From positions 32,837,307 to 32,901,306 of the forward strand of contig OX578286.1 in the NCBI GenBank assembly GCA_951217055.1: a stretch of 64,000 bases of DNA, written 5' to 3'. Numbering within the stretch: position 1 is the stretch's first letter; every line of letters begins with the position of its first letter. Made by a program: the position numbers and the translations under genes. Below are positions 44,191 to 55,498 of this stretch, in pieces. The DNA is from Gerris lacustris. Its lineage: Eukaryota > Arthropoda > Insecta > Hemiptera > Gerridae. The notes below the pieces were generated by a model. The model searched no databases, was not told where the DNA came from, and worked only from the letters and a program-made list of their open reading frames with translations.

Positions 44191-45589
44191 AATTTTTTAT
44201 CTCCATTAGGGAGAAAATACACATTATCATCCATTGCACAGTTTTTATTAATTTTTTTTTAATAAATAAAAATAATTGTTAGCACTTTTAATGGCAGGTA
44301 TAAGAGATTCTATATTAAAAACAAATAAGAATTGCAATTAAATTCAAATAGAAGGTTATTTAAATGCAGGTTTAAACAATGACAAACAAGGTCGAAAAAG
44401 CAGTGTCCCCAACCTGATTTCTACAACATCACTGCATTAGCCATTCATTCTCTACTACTTATAAAATAATTAAGTTAATTAAGGGAAGAAAAGACTTACT
44501 TTAGTCCCTCTAAACTAATCCAAAATCATAAATTTTTCTCCCAATTGGAGAATAAATAGATTTATTGACATTTCTTTTTTAAAATTTAATTAATTTTTTT
44601 CCCAGTAATAAAAGAGCAAGTAAGGTAGGAATGATTAAACGAAAAAAGGGATTTATAAATAACCTGTATGGAAATCTCTGATTTAAATGGGTATCCACGA
44701 AATGATGTTGCACTAAGGTAGGGTTAGGGTTAAAGAAGGGTTTTATTTAAACCAAAGGTTGAGGGTATATGTCAACACTACGTTACCTCTATTTTCCTGA
44801 CGGCAACTTTAGGATTAGGAATGAGGACTTGCCAGGTTTATCCCTTTGTTTCCAACCTCTTTTAGACCCCTAAAGGGTACTTAATTAGAATTGGAACAGC
44901 TACTTCATAAATTCTCTCTTGAAAATAAAGAAGAGGATTTTTTTCCAAAACCAATATCCGCAAATAATTAACATTATCCGTTTTTTCCTTCAAACCCTTG
45001 ATTTCAAAATCATTACTTGAAAAATAAACTTTCCAAGTACATAGTAACACAAAAAGAATTCGTAGGAAATTTATGAAATAAAATCTTCTCGTTTGAGCTA
45101 AAAAAAAAGGCTTTAATTACATGTGCCAGTTTTTTTCATTTCTATACATGATGCTATGTAATGTATAGGCTAGTTCAACCAATGCTTGCATACGAGTCTG
45201 CAAGACAGTGAGACATTTTCATGTAACGAAAAGGTTAAGAAACCACTGCTCTAGACTTGATTAAACGATTAAGTGAATTAATGAACTGCAGTAATGATTA
45301 AGGGCGAGTAAAATATAAAAACGAGAATTTAAAAATGTAGTCGTGTACTTGAAGAATCGTGACATACAATAGAATAGACATATAGACATGGCCCGACTGA
45401 GGCTTACTCTTACTCAATACAAGGTATTACATATATAAGACGGGAGAAGAGTGAGTCCAAGGTGGGGGAACAAGGCGCGAAGGGAACCAACCTGTCCAAG
45501 GACAAGCAAACATGCCTATAAGGACGGTAAAAACTCGAGATTAAACAAGACTAGACTATGCAACTATGAAGTACCTCCTGCAACGGCCT
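44191..45589. other. Unassigned gap
   Basis: AT-rich. A minus-strand frame at 44862-45050 has no support as a gene. Confidence 0.35.
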
Positions 45590-45795
45590 AGTTCCCTGCT
45601 AGGAGTGGAACTCTTTTCGACTTTCTTCGGCCCTACGAAGCGCGGTAGGGGAAGGCACTACAGCTGGACACTGGATTACAGACCTCCTATACATTTCTAA
45701 CTCCCTGTTATACTTTTCTGAGATTTTAAGCAAAAATTAACGTAACGTTTTTGACTTATGTTCCATAGCCTAAATATGAAAATGTTAAAAAGTTT
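45590..45795. repeat. Interspersed repeat J, copy 2
   Basis: Matches 26575-26790 (CTTTTCGACTTTCTTCGGCC, TAACGTAACGTTTTTGACTT). Confidence 0.55.
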
Positions 45796-45909
45796 GTAGG
45801 TTAAACTGTTCCCCAAACTATTAAATTTTTAAGATTTTGAGAAGAGGATGGAAACTTATTATTGTTCAACAAAATATACTATGTATAAAATATTCTTAAA
45901 AAGCATTTT

Positions 45910-46826
45910 GCTACCGAGCTTACTGAAGGTAACGGAAGTTATGTAATAGTTCTAACGAACGAAAATATTTTATGTCTCTAATTTCAAAAATTCCAAGACA
46001 AAACTCCGTTTCAGAAATCAGGGAATATTATTGGTTCCGTGTCTGTCTGTCACTCAATTTTTGCGAGGCAACATATATCAAAAACTACTAGTCAGGTTTT
46101 ATTGAAATTTGTATGGTTGGTCATAATTAGGTCATTGTTGGTCCCATATAAGTTTCAACTTAATGCGCTTATATGATTCTCATCCACGTGCGCACAAACA
46201 AACAATTATTTACACCTATTATTGTCAAATTCATTTAATTACCCCCCCCCCCCCCCCACCACCCTTTTAAAGCTGTCAAAATTGTTTTGATTTGTTACAC
46301 GAATTTAAGTTTGAATTTAGCTAAATTTAAAGAACGCAGACGGTTGAAATTAATTTAGTGCTATCTGCGGGCTACTTTTGACAAACCATCCAAATTTCAT
46401 AAAAATCAGACGAGTAATTTTAAAGATATAGGTGTAAATAAATGTATGTTTGTGCGCATGTGGAAGAGAAACAAATAAGCGCAGAAGGTTGAAACTTATA
46501 TGGCACCAACAATGGGCAAATTATGACCAACCATACAAATTTCATAAAAATCGTGTATCCACAGACTGCCTATGATACCCGTTTAAATACCTGCAAACAA
46601 CCCTAACAAAAATCCAATCAAAAACTTCCGTTTAGAAAAATAAAAAAATATAAATATATACTCCAAAATTGTCCATTACACCATTCCCCAAATTTGATTA
46701 AAAAGCTCCAATCCCTTACAAAATATCAAAATTATAAAAAGGCACAAAATAACCCCTCTCAAAATAACATTTTGGCTCCGGTAAACACAAATATTTATTT
46801 TTGTTACTTATGCCAATAAAGAATTT

Positions 46827-46859
<33 letters not shown>

Positions 46860-47601
46860 GTGTAGTTTTAAATATGTTGGTTCACAAAAATTCAGCAACA
46901 CACAGACCAACAGACAGACACGGAACCAAAAATGTTTCCTGATGTTGGATTTCTGTCATGTAATTTTTGAAATCGGTGACATAATAGTACATTACGTCGA
47001 GTGCGGAAAGTAGCATTTTGCAAGCGAGTGTGGAGTTTGCACCCGAGCAACAGCGAGGGTGGTAAAACCACACGAGCAATGCAAAATGCCGTTTTCGCAC
47101 GAGTTGCGTACCGTACTTTATCTTCGATTGTTAGATTTAAATAATAAATACAGAAAAAAATAAACTTCCTGTATACAAGTTCGTATTTCTCTTTTGATAA
47201 AGATAACATTAATTTATTAGTTGTATTTTGTGCCGAATTATTTCGGGAGGCGTAAAATTCTCCTCATATTTGTCAAAATCATTTAAATCACTCATTGATT
47301 TTCACAAAAAACTTCTTTTATTAAACAAACAGCAAATTAGTCTTGTTAAATGTAAACAAACTCGCTAATCGTGCGTAAAGCTGAAGAATTCCTATTCTTT
47401 ACCGCGCTAGCGTGGTAAAGAAGAGGAATTCTTCAGAACTATGAGACGCGCATGCGCAATGAATACAAGTACGTAAATAATCACTTTCTACGCATCAAAC
47501 AGAGATATAATGTTTATATTTCGTATCAATCGTAGATAAAATGTTTTTTTTCTTCAGAACGATCACATAGCTTCCGTTAACTTCGGTAAGCTCGAAAGCA
47601 A
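45910..47601 (+). mobile_element. Interspersed family D/E copy with inserted element F
   Basis: Left end GAGCTTACTGAAGGTAACGG at 45916, inverse end CCGTTAACTTCGGTAAGCTC at 47577-47596. Inside lie E segments (46050-46560), an inverse match to 36415-36520, an A run (46831-46857) and element F copy 2 (46983-47541). Confidence 0.5.
46983..47541 (+). mobile_element. Hairpin-bearing element F, copy 2
   Basis: Same ends and both hairpins as copy 1. The second hairpin (47381-47403 with 47414-47436) shows one T-A to C-G double change relative to copy 1, plus one mismatch. Confidence 0.6.
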
Positions 47602-47609
47602 TAAATAAG

Positions 47610-48265
47610 TTGAATAAGACATTAAAATTAAAATCATTGATACTATGGATATGAGAAAAATGTTATTCCCGATTTTATTAACTTGAATAACGTTCACATT
47701 TAATCTCGTGTAACAGAAGTGATTCAAAGGGGGGGGGGGGATTTCGAAACGAAGTAAAGTGATTTCGACATCAATCTAAGCTGTTATATATTTCACGTTA
47801 TACTCTGTTCGTTAAAGTAATAACGTTTAACGTTCTCTCTCTCACCCCCTCTCTCTCCCTCCCCCCTCTCTCTCCTCCCCTCTCTCTCTGAAGCGCGTCA
47901 TTCACTTCCACCCGCTCAGCAGTGGTCATTCATCAGAGTTTAGCGCTGTTTTTCTTTTTATTTTTACGCGGCAACTCAGTTTATCAGCTCTATTGGAAAC
48001 AAATGGTCCATATAATTCACATCTCGTAGAGAACGTGCGAGGGCTGTCCTCGCTTCTCATACCCATAATTTTAACAATTTGTTCCATTCCATTATGCCAC
48101 GAGGTTTTTCTTTGTGTGTTTTTTTTTTGTTTGTTCTCGTCCTGCTTGTAGTTATAACAATTTATTATCTCTTTTTTATACAATCATGTTTCTCCTGGTT
48201 GTAGTTATTTGTTATTTTAGTACTAAACATAATTTTATTAAGTAAACGAAATAGAAAAAAAAAAA
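47610..48265. other. Unassigned gap with CT-rich tract
   Basis: 47835-47890 is (CT)n/C-rich; a G run lies at 47731-47741. A minus-strand frame at 47926-48183 lacks support. Confidence 0.4.
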
Positions 48266-48267
48266 TC

Positions 48268-48725
48268 CTTCAGAGCTTACCGAAGGTAACGGAAGCTATG
48301 TAATAGTTTCGAAGAACGAAAATAATTTACGGCTCCGATTTCAAAAATTCCAAGAGAGAACCCGTTTCAGACATCAGGTACGTTTTTGGATCCACGTCTG
48401 TGTGTCGGTCTGTCGTTCAATTTTTGCGAACCACCATATCTTAAAAACTACACGTCCGATTTTAATGAGATTTGTATGGTAGGCCATAATTAGCTCAAGT
48501 TGGTCCCATATAAGTTTCAACCATTACTGTACTCATTAGTTTCTCTTTCAAATGCGCACAAACATACATTTATTTACGCCTGTATATTCAAAAGTACTAA
48601 TCTGGTTTGTATGAAATTTGGATAGTTTGTCGAAAGTAGATCTTAGATAGCACCAGATTAATTTCATCCGTCTAAGCTTTTTAATTTTTGCTTTGACGAA
48701 TTATGTGCCTATTTGGATTCCCAGT
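48268..48725 (+). mobile_element. Interspersed family D/E copy
   Basis: CAGAGCTTACCGAAGGTAAC, TTCCAAGAGAGAACCCGTTT and E segment CTTAAAAACTACACGTCCGA. Confidence 0.55.
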
Positions 48726-48776
48726 TAATTAGATAAAATGTTGCATATTTATTTATATTTTTAGTAACAGTGGATA

Positions 48777-49355
48777 TACAGGGTGTTTGGTCGAAGATGT
48801 AACAAACGAAGAGGGCAGATTCCACCCATCATTTGCAACAAAAAACGATGTATATACCATGGGTCAATTCTCAATAGTTTCGCCACAATATTTGTTTTTG
48901 TTATTTTCCAAGGTATGTTCATTTTACTCTAAACAATCGATCGCTGCTCCTAAAATAATGATAGAGCTGAAATAAAGATACCGTTGGAAAGAGGAGAAAA
49001 TTTCAGTTTAGAAAATGTCTATTTCAAATGCCTTAAAGGGGCAAAACATATGCCTAATTTTATTTATGCATATGTACTAATAAAATTAAATTTATGCATA
49101 TGTTTTGCCCCTTTAATGCATTTGAAATAGACATTTTCTAAACTGAAATTTTCTCCTCTTTCCAACGGTACCTTTATTTCAGCTCTATCATCATTAGAGT
49201 TTTTTGAGTAAAATGGACTTACCTTGGAAAATATTAAAAAAAATATTGTGGCGAAACTATTGAGGATTGACCTATGGTATATATATAGTTTTTTGTTGCA
49301 AATGATGGGTGGAATCTGCCCTCTTCGTTTGTTACATCTTCGACCAAACAACCTA
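48777..49355. mobile_element. Foldback element with about 280-bp arms, TA-flanked
   Basis: CAGGGTGTTTGGTCGAAGAT at the left returns inversely at the right (ATCTTCGACCAAACAACCTA), and the two arms match over nearly their whole length around a centre near 49065. It is set at TA on both sides, fitting a Tc1/mariner-like target, but the encoded transposase is unknown. Confidence 0.8.
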
Positions 49356-49359
49356 TATA

Positions 49360-50177
49360 GTAATTGGGGGGGGGGGGATATTATAAAGTGTTACATATTT
49401 GAGTAGTCTACACTTTAATGCTTTTTGTTTGATACCCCACTCAAAATTAAAAAAAAAAAAAATCGCGTAACTTGAATTATCCGCCATTTTCATTTCAAAC
49501 AGCTGATAATTTTGAGTTCGCTATATTTTTCCTTTGTGCGCGTCAAAACGAACTTTAATACAGCATAGTTTCATGTATTATATCTCATTTGATTTAAAAG
49601 TTATTGGAACCGTACAGAGTGACGGACAGACACAGGAACGAAACTATAAAGGGGTTTCTTTAGCTTTTACCAACGAATCCCTAAAAATAAGGTGGGGAGC
49701 AAATGAGCTAAGGATTTTAAGATCCTAAAAAAATCTTGAGTTTTCATTGGCTCTCCGCCCCATTATTTGTTCGACTTTCCTGCGCTGTCAACGTACTAAA
49801 ACTCATTTGGCACAGATTGAATAGATGAATTCCAGAAAAAATTACAACTTCTCACTTCTAAAAGATTCATAAGCGAAATATTAAAAAAAAAGAATATCAG
49901 CACTCATGCAGGGAATTTTTAATCAACCTACTTAGTAATCTCTCAATTAAATTTTACAAGGAAAGTGTTATTTTTTTTCGGTATCATAAAGTATAAGGTT
50001 GAGAGAATGTATAATGCAAAGCAAACACTTGATTACCATAACAATATCAAGATTATTCCCAACGAAGTGTTTGAACGGAAGTAACCGGGCTAACAAGGAT
50101 TTAACACTTGACTTATAAAGTGGATAAATAGAGTCTTCAGCCAGCATGATTAAAAAGAAAAATCAAAATGAATTCAA
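49360..50177. other. Unassigned gap
   Basis: A G run at 49367-49377 and a purine-rich segment 49600-49740 with CGGACAGACACAGGAACGAA, similar in style to the ends of families B/C. No gene. Confidence 0.4.
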
Positions 50178-50376
50178 TTACCACTTGTTTTTTTTTGTTT
50201 TTTTATTTATTTATTAGATAACTGCAACTACATAATTTTACATGTTATAAGCAATTTTGATGAAAGTTTTTACAATGACTTGAGAGACTTGAAGTGAGGA
50301 ACTGTCCATTAACAGTACTCACAGATACTAGCTTGAATTAATACAATTGATACAACATATATTTAGACTTTACACG

Positions 50377-51095
50377 TTAAGCATTGTACAATAGATCACG
50401 TGGCCACTGTCTCTTTAGACGTCGAGGAGGATTTCCAGGAATGAATGGTAATGACAGGTTGTGAATTAAAGGATTGGAATGTTGGGATATGGAGTCATGG
50501 AAGGATTTATATCGGGTTATGGCCAAAGATCTTATATAAAGCGGATGTAATGTTAAGAAGGGGTTTAAGGCAAAAAAGTGACCCCATGAAGGTAAGAGAA
50601 ATTGGAGAAAAAATCATACTGCGCATGCTCCACGACCTTTGAACTGGGACAAATTACCTTTTTTAACAGGTTATAACCTGACACTTATAAACAAATTCTT
50701 GGAAACCTATAACCAAGAGGAAGGTAATTTGTCCCATTGGAGCTAATATTTTACATATCTTCATGGGGTCACTTTTTTGCCTCAACCCTCTATCCCCTTT
50801 ATATAAGATCCTTGGTTATGGCTAGGTCATGGACGAAGGGGACTTTAAGGTCGTTGTGAAGGGTGAAGTTAGAAACATAGAAAGGAGCGTTTACTATTCT
50901 TCTTAGGATTTTGGACTGTAGGGACTGGATACGATAGGAGTTGGAACGCTTGGTGCAACCCCAGAGTTCAATACCGTATGACCATATGGGCTTAATTATA
51001 GTGTTATAAATGAGTAATTTGTTATGTGTGCTGACTTTAGATGTATGGTGTAGAAGTCTGTGTAAAAGTTTGTAGCGTCTGTTGCAGTCCACTTG
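50377..51095 (-). pseudogene. Jockey-like reverse transcriptase, C-terminal part, split by a MITE
   Basis: First part (51095-50815): RRYKLLHRLLHHTSKVSTHN, IYNTIIKPIWSYGIELWGC and SLQSKILRRIVNAPFYVSNF, the thumb region of Jockey-clade RTs, then HDLAIT. Second part (50523-50377): RYKSFHDSISQHSNPLIHN, then RRLKRQWPRDLLYNA and TAA. Removing the insert and one target-site copy joins HDLAIT to RYKSF in frame, so the MITE is the only visible break. The polymerase catalytic motifs lie upstream and are absent. Confidence 0.75.
50524..50814. mobile_element. MITE with about 65-bp TIRs inside the Jockey-like element
   Basis: CAAAGATCTTATATAAAGCG at the left and the inverse of CAAGGATCTTATATAAAGGG at the right; pairing continues to AAAAAAGTGACCCCATGAAG. 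Flanks GTTATGGC on both sides give an 8-bp (possibly 9-bp) TSD. The centre has a second inverted pair, GGGACAAATTACCTT / AAGGTAATTTGTCCC. No coding content. Confidence 0.8.
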
Positions 51096-51289
51096 TAACC
51101 ACTTGTAAGAGCAATTCATGCTATGAAAGTGTATACAGTAATACTATGAACTTGCGTATTAGGTGATGGGACAGCGCAGTATACCATAAGTCGAAAAATA
51201 CGTAAGTCAAAGAAAGTAATTAAATTATTTTTAACTGGGTACTTTGTAGAAAGGAAAAAATTGAGTATGTAATTAACAACTAGTAAGTA

Positions 51290-51980
51290 ACTTTAGAAAA
51301 TAGACTGCAAATTGGTGTGGCACATAGCTTCCCCCGCGTTCTATGTCGTACACTTTAATGATTTTACAACCTATCAACGTCAAATTTGTTTAATTCCCTC
51401 TCCTCGGTTTTTTTTTTAAATCTGTCAATTTTGTTTAGATTTTTTACATGAGAGAGTATCAGTTTAGAAAAATGTAAAGAGCACAGACGGTTAACATTAA
51501 TCTGGGGCTATCTTCTAGCTACTTTCAACAAACCATCCAAATTTCATAATAATCAATGAAGTACGAGATAGACTTTAATGGTGTTATTAACCCCCCCCCC
51601 CCATGTTATTAAAATCGGTCAGATTTTTTTACATGAATTAAAGTATCATTTTAGCAAAAGTTAAAGAGCGCAGATGGTTCAAATTAATCTGGGGCTATCT
51701 TCGGGTTTACTTTCGATAAACTATAAAAGTTTCATACAAATCAGATGAGTAATTTTGAAGCTTATGGAGATTTCGGACCAAGAGTAGGCTAATTAGCACA
51801 TGCCATCCGAATTTTATGATCATCAGACGAGTAGTTTAAAGAAATAGGTTTGTTTGAAAACATTTTGAACGACAGACACTCGAGGCCAAAAATGTGCCCA
51901 AATGTCTGAAGAACGCTTTCAGTTACATTCGATAAGCGTATGGAAGCAACATATTTATATAGCTCTGATCTCATGTAAAA
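51290..51980. mobile_element. Interspersed family D/E, rearranged copy
   Basis: Carries GTGTGGCACATAGCTTCCCC, TAAAGAGCGCAGATGGTTCA and several repeats of 'CTATCTTCGGG...TACTTTC'. A C run lies at 51590-51602. Confidence 0.5.
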
Positions 51981-52307
51981 CCAGTTTAAAAGGGAAGTTA
52001 ATATTTAACTTTTTATACACACATTAAGCTCCTAATTTAAAACAACCTGTTCATTATTTACCTAAAATTATAAAAGTTTTCTTCAAGATAACTTTGTTTT
52101 AGTTTATTAACAAAGCAAGTAAAGACAAACTTGAGATTGGTAAAAAAAAAACACTTTTTCACAGTGTTTATGTTCATCTTAGTTATTACTCTTGATAAAA
52201 TATAAGTGAAGACTAAGAATATAAGAAGAATGTGGGTAGAAGTATTTAAAACATATTTTAAATTAAAAAATTAAAATTTATTTACCTTACTCATATTTAT
52301 GATGTTA

Positions 52308-52555
52308 GTGGATTAATTAATAATATTCATTATCATATAAATAGGTCCTCGATTAATTAATAATATTCATTATCATATAAATAGGTCCTCGATTAACTAA
52401 TAATATTCATTACCATATAAATAGGTCCTCGATTAATTAATAATATTCATTATCATATAAATAGGTAATCAATTAATTAATAATATTCATTATCATATAA
52501 ATAGGTCCTTGATTAATTAATAAATAATATTCATTATCATATAAATAGGTCCTCA
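52308..52555. repeat. 40-bp tandem repeat, about 6 units
   Basis: TAATATTCATTATCATATAA recurs at 52321, 52361, 52401, 52441 and 52481 in 40-bp steps, then once more with an 8-bp insertion. Confidence 0.9.
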
Positions 52556-52815
52556 TACAAGATCAAACATTTTGCACAAACATGATGTTTCAAACTTAGC
52601 CCGTACACGTAACAAATATTTGTGCAATCTTAGCAATCTGAGGCCGGTAACGTCAAAAATATTTACGCAAACTTTGTATTCTCTTTTTTTACTATTTTTA
52701 ATGCCATAATAATTATATTAAACGGGTCAGAGTTCTGGCGGGAAATAAAGAGCGGGAACTAATTAGAATTTGATCTTTAGAGCGAGTAGAGGTGAGGAAC
52801 CGCTGAGAAATAAAC

Positions 52816-53263
52816 ATGTCAAGTGTGTGCTAGTCAGCACACAGCGAGGGTCCGTAGGCCACACTGTATAGTGTTTTACTGTAAAGTGTATAAACAGTGT
52901 TTTTTTTAAATGCTAAAAAGCTTACTTTGAACCATTCTAAGGGTCTGATATTCTCAAAACACACTCTGATAAAGTATTTTTTGCCACTGAACCGGACTAC
53001 AACCATATAAATACATCGAAAAGACCATAATTATAAAAAAAAGCGTATTTTGTCAATAAAAAATAAAATAATATTTTTTTCGAAATTTCCAAAAAGGGGT
53101 ATCACACCCACTTCAAACTTGCCTACGCTCGCCCTATTAAAGTTATATCCAAAGAATTATATATTTTTGTAATCAGCTCGACGTACCCTTTCATATGATA
53201 CCCCTCACGGTGTCGAAAAAAAATCCTTGCTTTAGTCCTTGGTTTTGCCTACGGACCCTAAAA
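52816..53263 (-). mobile_element. HINE/Helentron-like element B6, internally deleted
   Basis: Both family ends are present (CAAGTGTGTGCTAGTCAGCA at the left, GCCTACGGACCCTAAAAA at the right), with two interior deletions. Confidence 0.6.
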
Positions 53264-53268
53264 ATTGA

Positions 53269-53556
53269 CAATCATAATATTTTCCCGGAAAAACGACTTG
53301 TACCGTTAGATTCTTATTTAAATTGACTACATTTTAGAATTTTTTAAAATTATAATCATCGGAACCGTTTTCGAGAAATAATTGTTTTTCCATGTTTTTG
53401 TTTCAGGGTTTTTGAGGATGGCGTTTCCAAATTTAAAGATAAAACTCATTGCTCGATTTGACTCCGGGTATGATTTGTCTGAAAAGGTATGCCAAATTAA
53501 AATCGGCAAATTGGATTGATCAAATTTTTGCGCTATCACGAGTAATATGAGAAAGT
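53269..53556 (-). mobile_element. Interspersed family C, truncated inverted copy
   Basis: Reads inversely from ATATGAGAAAGTAAAG at the right to TTCCCGGAAAAACGACTTGT at the left, directly next to B6. Confidence 0.55.
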
Positions 53557-53559
53557 AAA

Positions 53560-54430
53560 GAAATAAAAAACGATCTATTGTAGATAGGATTCATACAGAA
53601 TTCCCTTAGCAAAATGTCGTCAAACACTGCTATAGACGTTCTGTTTCGCAAAGCAAAAAAAAGTATTGCGTTTTTTAAATCTTCGTGTATTTTCGCAAAA
53701 TAATGTTGGTTTCAAGCAATTCACATTAAACAGCAAAAACAGTCAAATATCCCCACACGGCATCAAAATGTTTGCACAAACATATTGATCGTGTTTACGG
53801 GAGGTTCTTAGTTAGATTAAAAGAAAGAAAAAAATATAAAAAGCCTATCCCCCCCCCCCCTGAACTCGTGTTTTCTTTTTAGTTTTAATCAACATCTCCA
53901 GCTGTTCCTACGAAAAAGAATTTCTTCTTCTTCGCTATGAAGCAAGCAACACAAAAAAAGAAAATTGGCTGCACAATGAAAAATATTAAAAAAGAGAGGA
54001 GTTGGGCAAGTTTCACCGACTGAGCTGTGGAAAAAAGTACTCCCTGTATCATGTTCAATTAATTTATCCGTTTCGTCAAACGTTCTTCTGCCTCCATTCC
54101 ACTGTGAACCACAGTAGAAAATACAACAGCTTATCTGTCCACCTTCTAACAAGGACGAAGCAATAATGCGGATGGTATTCCAGCTCCTTTACAAGATATT
54201 GTCCTACAAATATTTTGGTCCTAGCAAGAAGCAAAAAGAAGGAGTTTAGGCCAAACTTACTCTTTCTTTAATTTAATCTGTATACGAGTATAATTAATTT
54301 AGTCTATAGATTTCTGATTATTGGATTAAATGGCAAATTAGTTAAACTAATTAAGAATCAATCGCAGTTTAGACAAAAAAAAAGAGTCATGTCTTTCTAC
54401 CAATCATTTGATTAGACTTTAATTGGATTT
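53560..54430. other. Unassigned, one weak exon candidate
   Basis: On the minus strand TTCTTTTTGCTTCTTGCTAG before 54223 is a good acceptor and an open stretch follows to about 54070, but I see no convincing donor or domain. A C run lies at 53851-53860. Confidence 0.35.
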
Positions 54431-54742
54431 TAGATCGACTTTTAAAGAGCCATCTCAGTTAATATTGTCTGCAACACGTAACTAACTCTGCTTATTTCTC
54501 CAGGGTACGCCTCTAGACTACAAGGTTCATCATCTGAAAGGTACGTTTCCACTGAGGCAACAACAAGCAACATGTAGCATGCGGCAAGAAGCATTTCAAG
54601 CAAAGCAACTAGCTCCCATATGTTGCTCCGTGTTGCCAGATGAATGTGCTACTGAGTTACAAAAATTCAGCGTGTCGTAAGATGTTGCCTGTATCCAAGA
54701 CGTAGTGGACGAGTGCGGCAGAAATTGGGTGACATGGAATAG

Positions 54743-54983
54743 AATACAAAGAAAACAACATTATTTATTGAAGACTACAATACTTCATTGGAGTTGTGGA
54801 ACATCAAAAGTCCTTCATATAAAGACAGAAATGTAAAAAGTGACAAATTAAAACTACATATTTGCTTCCAATTGCGAATGTTCAGTAGATGAAATAAAAA
54901 TGAAAATCAAGAATTTAAGATCTGCTTTTCTTCGGGACTACAAAAGAATTACTAAAACAAAGAGTAGCTCTTCTCCTAAATAA
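54743..54983 (+). pseudogene. MADF (Myb/SANT-like) DNA-binding protein fragment
   Basis: Frame 1 reads LFIEDYNTSLELWNIKSPSY then KDRNVKSDKL; after one shift the next frame reads SVDEIKMKIKNLRSAFLRDY and KRITKTKSSSSPK to TAA 54981-54983. The order matches MADF (LI..Y...P.LW....P.Y.DR ... VK.K..NLR..F.RE). PIF/Harbinger elements encode such a protein to help transposase reach DNA. Broken by one frameshift. Confidence 0.6.
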
Positions 54984-55101
54984 GATAAATGGTTGACTTA
55001 TAATCTCCTGACGATTTTGTTAGATGTTGACATTCCAAGACAAACGTTTTCACCCAAGGAGTGATCTCTTCGACTAGGTAGTCAAAATCCTGTCTGCTCA
55101 T
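54976..55101 (-). pseudogene. Harbinger-type transposase N-terminal remnant
   Basis: From ATG 55101: MSRQDFDYLVEEITPWVKTF, resembling the N-terminus of PIF/Harbinger nucleases ('M....F..LL..I.P.I'). Only this start is left; no DDE residues remain. It converges on the MADF fragment. Assignment rests mainly on context. Confidence 0.4.
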
Positions 55102-55498
55102 GCTTTAGCCTCATGCTACAAGCAACGGCAACGAGTTGCAAGTGACAACTGGCAACAGATCCATGGGCGATATTCGACTTGCAACAAAGTATGGAGATGC
55201 ACGGCAACATCTAGCAACAAAGCAAACGTGTAGCATGCTACATGTTGCTCCTTGTTGCCTCATTGGAAACGTACCTTAACTCCTTAAGGTTCGACCTAGA
55301 AAGTCGCCACTGTATTTTCTGACAGATGTTCCTTTGTACTTTTCGCACCTATTGAACAAGGAAGGAATTGATTCGAAACTATTTTTCACTCAATCCAGAG
55401 GGTGCACCACATCTTCAGCCTAGGTACACGCCCTCTAAATTCTACTCTGGCTACTCTATCACCCATTACGGATGTTCTAATGGTACCCTTAGGGTACA

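Larger units (their letters stand above)
50189..51095 (-). mobile_element. 5'-truncated Jockey-like non-LTR retrotransposon
   Basis: The poly-A tail reads as T's from 50189. Flanks TTACCACTTGT (50178-50188) and TAACCACTTGT (51096-51106) differ by one base, giving an 11-bp TSD. Coding sequence runs from the RT thumb to the C-terminus and is split by a MITE at 50524-50814. Confidence 0.75.
54539..55277. mobile_element. PIF/Harbinger-type deletion derivative
   Basis: TIRs AAGGTACGTTTCCACTGAGG and inverse of AAGGTACGTTTCCAATGAGG extend to GCAACATGTAGCATGC on both sides (about 45 bp). The interior keeps decayed pieces of two convergent genes: a MADF protein on plus and a transposase start on minus, the usual two-gene set of PIF/Harbinger elements. 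Confidence 0.65.
54432..55440. mobile_element. Interspersed repeat L copy split by the Harbinger-type element
   Basis: 54432-54530 and 55281-55440 match the two halves of the continuous copy at 58149-58400 (ATCGACTTTTAAAGAGCCA, AAGTCGCCACTGTATTTTCT, GAGGGTGCACCACATCTTCA). Confidence 0.65.

Noticed and set aside
49534..49728. Small gene on plus
   Set aside because: Composition and neighbouring GGACAGACACAGG words fit the AT-rich interspersed families, not coding DNA.
53889..54223. Minus-strand exon with good acceptor (TTCTTTTTGCTTCTTGCTAG)
   Set aside because: No donor in a suitable phase, and no recognisable domain; kept only as a weak candidate.
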